From contig CM042023.1 of NCBI GenBank assembly GCA_023525975.1, forward strand, positions 868,001-932,000: a stretch of 64,000 bases of DNA. The letters run 5' to 3'. Positions 59,424-64,000 of the stretch are shown here, one piece after another. The DNA comes from Smallanthus sonchifolius. Lineage: Eukaryota; Streptophyta; Magnoliopsida; Asterales; Asteraceae. A program made the translations under genes and the position numbers. Position 1 is the first letter of the stretch, and every line of letters begins with the position of its first letter. The notes under the pieces were generated by a model. It had not been told where the DNA came from. It worked only from the letters and a program-made list of their open reading frames with translations, and did no database searches.

Positions 59424-60544
59424 ACTTCAACCAAACAAGCAAAACCCTTTTCTCCTAATCCAGATTAGAACAACTCCCAGATTTCAGTTTGAACCATCAC
59501 TCCAAAATGTATAAAACTAAAATTAGTGTTCTTGGATGTTCAATCTGCAATAGCACACATGCAGAAACATCTGAGAACAATTTGTTATAAAATTGAAAAA
59601 ATAATAATAACAAAGTAACGGTAACAGAATAACAGATCTAGAACTCACACATAAGAATTGTATTGTAAATGCAAATTCAGATCCAACAACTGTCCTAGTA
59701 GAATAACAAGAACTATGAAATGATGAGTGCCAGCTGTTAACCTGTAATTAATTGCATTTTCCTCAACTATAAGAAAAAGAAAAAACAAAGGTCAAATAAA
59801 CAGCCATCCACATCTAGCACAGTGAATAAATTAATGGGGCATTAATTAAATGGGGAACAAATAGAGCGAAATTACATGGATCGAGAAAGTGATTCTTTTT
59901 ATCTAGATCCAAAAGGGAGACCTCTTTTTCATAAGCTGACTTTCTTGAAAGTGATTCCTGCTAATAACCCACCTCAGGATAAATAATCAACAGCCCGTTT
60001 GATGGGATGCTTGATTTTTAACGCGCTTGAGTGAAAAAGAAATAAAAAAATTGGGGCTTTTTTTATTTATTTTAAATCTACAGTTGTGTAGTGTTGTGAG
60101 GAAGGAATCTTGCAGCAATGGTGATTGGTTTTGTTGTGAAGGTGATGTTAACGTGAAGACGAGATGGGTCGGAAATGGTCGACACGCGTTCCGTAATTTC
60201 CCGAAATATTTTTTTACGAGGAGAACACAAACGCACAAACAAAAGTATCAATGATTCTGGTGGTCTTTGAGTATGAGAGTGCTAAAAATGTTTTTTTTTA
60301 ATAACTTAAAAAAAAGAAAATAATACATTTGAATTTGAAATGTTTTAAAAAGAACTGCTTTGTTTAATTTTCTGACCATTATAAATGAAATTGTTATTAT
60401 TTTTTAATAAATTCGATCCTAAATGCAAACATGCGTGTAAATGCAGAAGACTAAAAGTTGTCATTATATTTTTAATCGCTTTTTAAGGTTTTTAATTGTT
60501 TTTATAATTTAAAAATATTATATTTATATTTTTTTTCATTTTTT
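59424..60544 (-). other. 5' region of the PP2C gene
   Basis: Probable 5' UTR, with a possible 5' UTR intron and promoter. The transcription start may be around 60000-60250, but no clear TATA box marks it. No other gene is seen. Confidence 0.4.
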
Positions 60545-60684
60545 TTATTTTTTCGGATATCCGTTTTACTATCCGAATCCGAAATTTCGGATTCGGATAG
60601 TGAAATCCACTATCCGAAAATTTCAGATATCCGAAATTCAGATATCTGAATTTTCGGATATCCGATTTTGAACACCCCTACCCA
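60545..60684. mobile_element. hAT-like element end with TATCCGAA repeats
   Basis: Read on the minus strand it begins TAGGGGTGTTCAAAATCGG and continues with repeated GGATATCCG, TATCCGAA and TTTCGGAT motifs. This is the style of common non-autonomous hAT elements. The partner end was not found. Confidence 0.45.
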
Positions 60685-60689
60685 CTGTT

Positions 60690-61243
60690 ACCGTATTACA
60701 CCAGCAACCATAGTACCATACAAGCAGGGGTCCGTTTGTTTTTATTTGGGATTAATTACAAATATTTAAGTCTGTTTTAGTTTCTAAGTTAATATTTTCT
60801 AGGATTATTCAATATTCAGTTACAAACCAATTAAATTGAAAACAAAATCGAAACAAAAACATTTAAAATTCAAACAAATTAAATATTCGATTTTCGTTTC
60901 AATTTTCAACCAAACTGAATTGGTTTTTCAGTTTTTAGTTTTAGGAAATTCAATTCAGTTAGACTATGGAAACATAACTCATATAAACATTTAGTCTATT
61001 ATAAAACCGAGGAAACCGAACCGAGTTTGAGCATGGACTTATATATCAAGATTGACTAAGCTCGTGAAGCTAAACGAGCCTATTATTTATATAATTTTTT
61101 AATATACTAAATGTATAATCATATAATAATTATTATTATTATTATATAAGTATGATAAAAAATTAAATAATATATATTTATATTATATATGAAAATTTAT
61201 AATTACAAATATATATATATAATATGCATACATATAAATAAAA
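60690..61243. other. Intergenic, AT-rich; MITE-like end
   Basis: 61020-61075 carries AAGCTCGTGAAGCTAAACGAGCC, a motif of a widespread plant MITE. Its other end (TAGGGGTGAGTTAAG on the minus strand) appears at ~61336, inside repeat unit 1. Confidence 0.45.
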
Positions 61244-63740
61244 ATTTTAAGAATTAATAAATAATAATTGAATCGCTACTCACGAGTTGAGCTTTAGAAA
61301 TAGAGTTTGAAACAAGCTCTCTTAACTCACCCCTATATATATTGAATGACTTACCAGTAGACCAACAATACTAATTATGCTAAATTGTGATAGCAAACTA
61401 TCTTATAGGTCTAATCGTTGAAAATATACGATAACACTCGAATATTTGACACTAGTCCAGTAGTCCCTATGACATACATCTCTTATCTTCCCTAATGTAA
61501 CAGTAGATCTAGACTTTTCATGTATTAACTAACCGACATATCCGTCTCGAGCTTCTTCGTACAAATATCTTAACGATTTCATTGTTTATATGGCTTATTC
61601 TTCCCCAAATCTCGTCATTTTATTGTCGCCACATCAAATGTCGTATTTGGATTCAGGGTGACATATCCTTCTAAAAAAGTGAATGTTTTTCCTAGATTTG
61701 GCTTTGGATTTGTTGATTAGAATGAAGCTTGTAACATTTTTTTAATGTGTTTTATAATATACGTGTACTCAAGTTTTCCAAAGAAACTGAAGGCTTCATA
61801 AGCATTTTGAGAGGACAAGAACAAATTTGATTTGTCATTCATTTCTTGGCATGTGTGTACTTAATTTTAAGAATTAATAAATAATAATTGAATCGCTACT
61901 CACGAGTTGAGCTTTATAAATAGAGTTTGAAACAAGCTCGAGCTCTCTTAACTCACCCCTATATATATTGAATGACTTACCAGTAGACCAGCAATGCTAA
62001 TTATGTTAAATTGTGATAGCAAACTATCTTATAGGTCTAATCGTTGAAAATATACGATAACACTCGAATATTTGACACTAGTCCAGTAGTCCCTATGACA
62101 TACATCTCTTATCTTCCCTAAAGTCACAGTAGATCTAGACTTTTCATGTATTAACTAACCGACATATCCGTCTCGAGCTTCTTCGTACAAATATCTTAAC
62201 GATTTCATTGTTTATATGGCTTATTCTTCCCCAAATCTCGTCATTTTATTGTCGCCACATCAAATGTCGTATTTGGATTCAGGGTGACATATCCTTCGAA
62301 AAAAGTGAATGTTTTTCCTAGATTTGGCTTTGGATTTGTTGATTAGAATGAAGCTTGTAACATTTTTTTAATGTGTTTTATAATATACGTGTAAGTTTTC
62401 CAAAGAAACTGAAGGCTTCATAAGCATTTTGAGAGGACAAGAACAAATTTGATTTGTCATTCATTTCTTGGCATGTGTGTACTTAATTTTAAGAATTAAT
62501 AAATAATAATTGAATCGCTACTCACGAGTTGAGCTTTATAAATAGAGTTTGAAACAAGCTCGAGCTCTCTTAACTCACCCCTATATATATTGAATGACTT
62601 ACCAGTAGACCAGCAATGCTAATTATGTTAAATTGTGATAGCAAACTATCTTATAGGTCTAATCGTTGAAAATATACGATAACACTCGAATATTTGACAC
62701 TAGTCCAGTAGTCCCTATGACATACATCTCTTATCTTCCCTAAAGTCACAGTAGATCTAGACTTTTCATGTATTAACTAACCGACATATCCGTCTCGAGC
62801 TTCTTCGTACAAATATCTTAACGATTTCATTGTTTATATGGCTTATTCTTCCCCAAATCTCGTCATTTTATTGTCGCCACATCAAATGTCGTATTTGGAT
62901 TCAGGGTGACATATCCTTCTAAAAAAGTGAATGTTTTTCCTAGATTTGGCTTTGGATTTGTTGATTAGAATGAAGCTTGTAACATTTTTTTAATGTGTTT
63001 TATAATATACGTGTACTCAAGTTTTCCAAAGAAACTGAAGGCTTCATAAGCATTTTGAGAGGACAAGAACAAATTTGATTTGTCATTCATTTCTTGGCAT
63101 GTGTGTACTTAATTTTAAGAATTAATAAATAATAATTGAATCGCTACTCACGAGTTGAGCTTTATAAATAGAGTTTGAAACAAGCTCGAGCTCTCTTAAC
63201 TCACCCCTATATATATTGAATGACTTACCAGTAGACCAGCAATGCTAATTATGTTAAATTGTGATAGCAAACTATCTTATAGGTCTAATCGTTGAAAATA
63301 TACGATAACACTCGAATATTTGACACTAGTCCAGTAGTCCCTATGACATACATCTCTTATCTTCCCTAAAGTCACAGTAGATCTAGACTTTTCATGTATT
63401 AACTAACCGACATATCCGTCTCGAGCTTCTTCGTACAAATATCTTAACGATTTCATTGTTTATATGGCTTATTCTTCCCCAAATCTCGTCATTTTATTGT
63501 CGCCACATCAAATGTCGTATTTGGATTCAGGGTGACATATCCTTCTAAAAAAGTGAATGTTTTTCCTAGATTTGGCTTTGGATTTGTTGATTAGAATGAA
63601 GCTTGTAACGTTTTTTTAATGTGTTTTATAATATACGTGTACTCAAGTTTTCCAAAGAAACTGAAGGCTTCATAAGCATTTTGAGAGGACAACAACAAAT
63701 TTGATTTGTCATTCATTTCTTGGCATGTGTGTACTTAATT
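61244..63740. repeat. ~620-bp tandem repeat, 4 copies
   Basis: Units begin at 61244, 61864, 62486 and 63112 (lengths 620, 622, 626 and ~629). Units 2-4 are almost identical; unit 1 differs at more sites and lacks a CGAG insertion. Unit 2 lacks CTCA at ~62393. No coding frame runs through the unit. Each unit starts with ~95 bp that look like the end of a hAT-type MITE. In units 2-4 this part contains TTTATAAATAGAG. Confidence 0.95.
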
Positions 63741-64000
63741 TGTATTAAACTTTAAGTATTCTAATTTTGTGATAATTATTTTGTTAAACAATCCATCTAT
63801 CTTGGCTTTAGCGGTAGTAGTTGGCGGTGTGCTGTTGTGTTGGTGGGGCGTTGTTTTGTTGGTGGGGTGATGTTGTGTGTTGGTCCGAAGATGATTAGCA
63901 TTCAACCAAACTTAACTATGTAATTTAAATTGAAATAAAAACAATAGGCTTTATAAAAAATAATAACACGTCATTTTTTCATGTTAATATGTTGTCCATA
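63741..64000. other. Intergenic, GT-rich patch
   Basis: 63815-63890 has short imperfect repeats of GTTGTGTTGGTGGGG. No gene was seen before the window ends. Confidence 0.5.

Overview
This window is nuclear DNA of a flowering plant, most likely a eudicot. The Asteraceae (daisy family) is my best guess from the style of the retrotransposon LTRs, but that is inference. Evidence for a plant nuclear genome: split genes with GT-AG introns, plant-only receptor kinases, a plant PP2C phosphatase with its C-terminal cysteine domain, and dense nested copia, gypsy, Helitron, hAT, Harbinger and Mutator-like elements. No bacterial operon, CRISPR array, rRNA or bona fide tRNA gene is present.

Layout. 1-15119 is almost all retrotransposon: a cut gypsy LTR whose promoter-upstream part carries eight palindromes, a dead + strand copia element, and a large minus-strand copia element (LTRs 4143-4478 and 14787-15119). 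The latter has an internally duplicated gag-pol and a truncated gypsy element with a 3.1 kb LTR inside it. 15120-19643 is intergenic with a SINE and a Harbinger MITE nested in a hAT element. 19644-23736 (minus) is a two-exon LRR receptor-like kinase of the At1g68400 type (681 aa). 24039-28333 is a ~4.3 kb Helitron with a helicase remnant and two tail-like termini. 28360-29255 is a near-perfect 448-bp tandem duplication. 30217-32815 holds another gypsy LTR and a Harbinger ORF1 remnant.

33353-59423 is the main genic cluster, all on the minus strand. It holds three LRK10L-type receptor kinase genes (GUB_WAK ectodomain, a 30-33 nt mini-exon, then a transmembrane-plus-kinase exon). The first (33353-37092) looks intact, the second (41303-45539) has a frameshift and a damaged glycine loop, and the third (52660-55111) is a clear pseudogene. 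Relic exons lie between them. An intact eight-exon PP2C phosphatase gene (56203-59423, 431 aa) ends the cluster. A relic at 51290-51950 joins a piece of PP2C exon 7 to a piece of LRK10L exon 1, so the PP2C-LRK10L block was probably duplicated as a unit and then eroded. The cluster is peppered with insertions: a gag-only LTR element with perfect TSDs (42411-43924), a Mutator-like element with ~250 bp TIRs and 9-bp TSDs (39148-40391), a small canonical Helitron (38212-38648), a Tat-like LTR plus gag interrupted by a gypsy LTR (46952-50300), a hAT MITE with an 18-G run, and tRNA-derived SINEs.

60545-64000 has a hAT-like end and four tandem copies of a ~620-626 bp unit.

Functionally, the live genes are cell-surface receptor kinases plus a cytosolic or nuclear PP2C, i.e. 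signalling and probably defence-related genes. I see no evidence that they form a pathway together beyond being neighbours. Exon coordinates were placed by hand from splice signals and reading frame.
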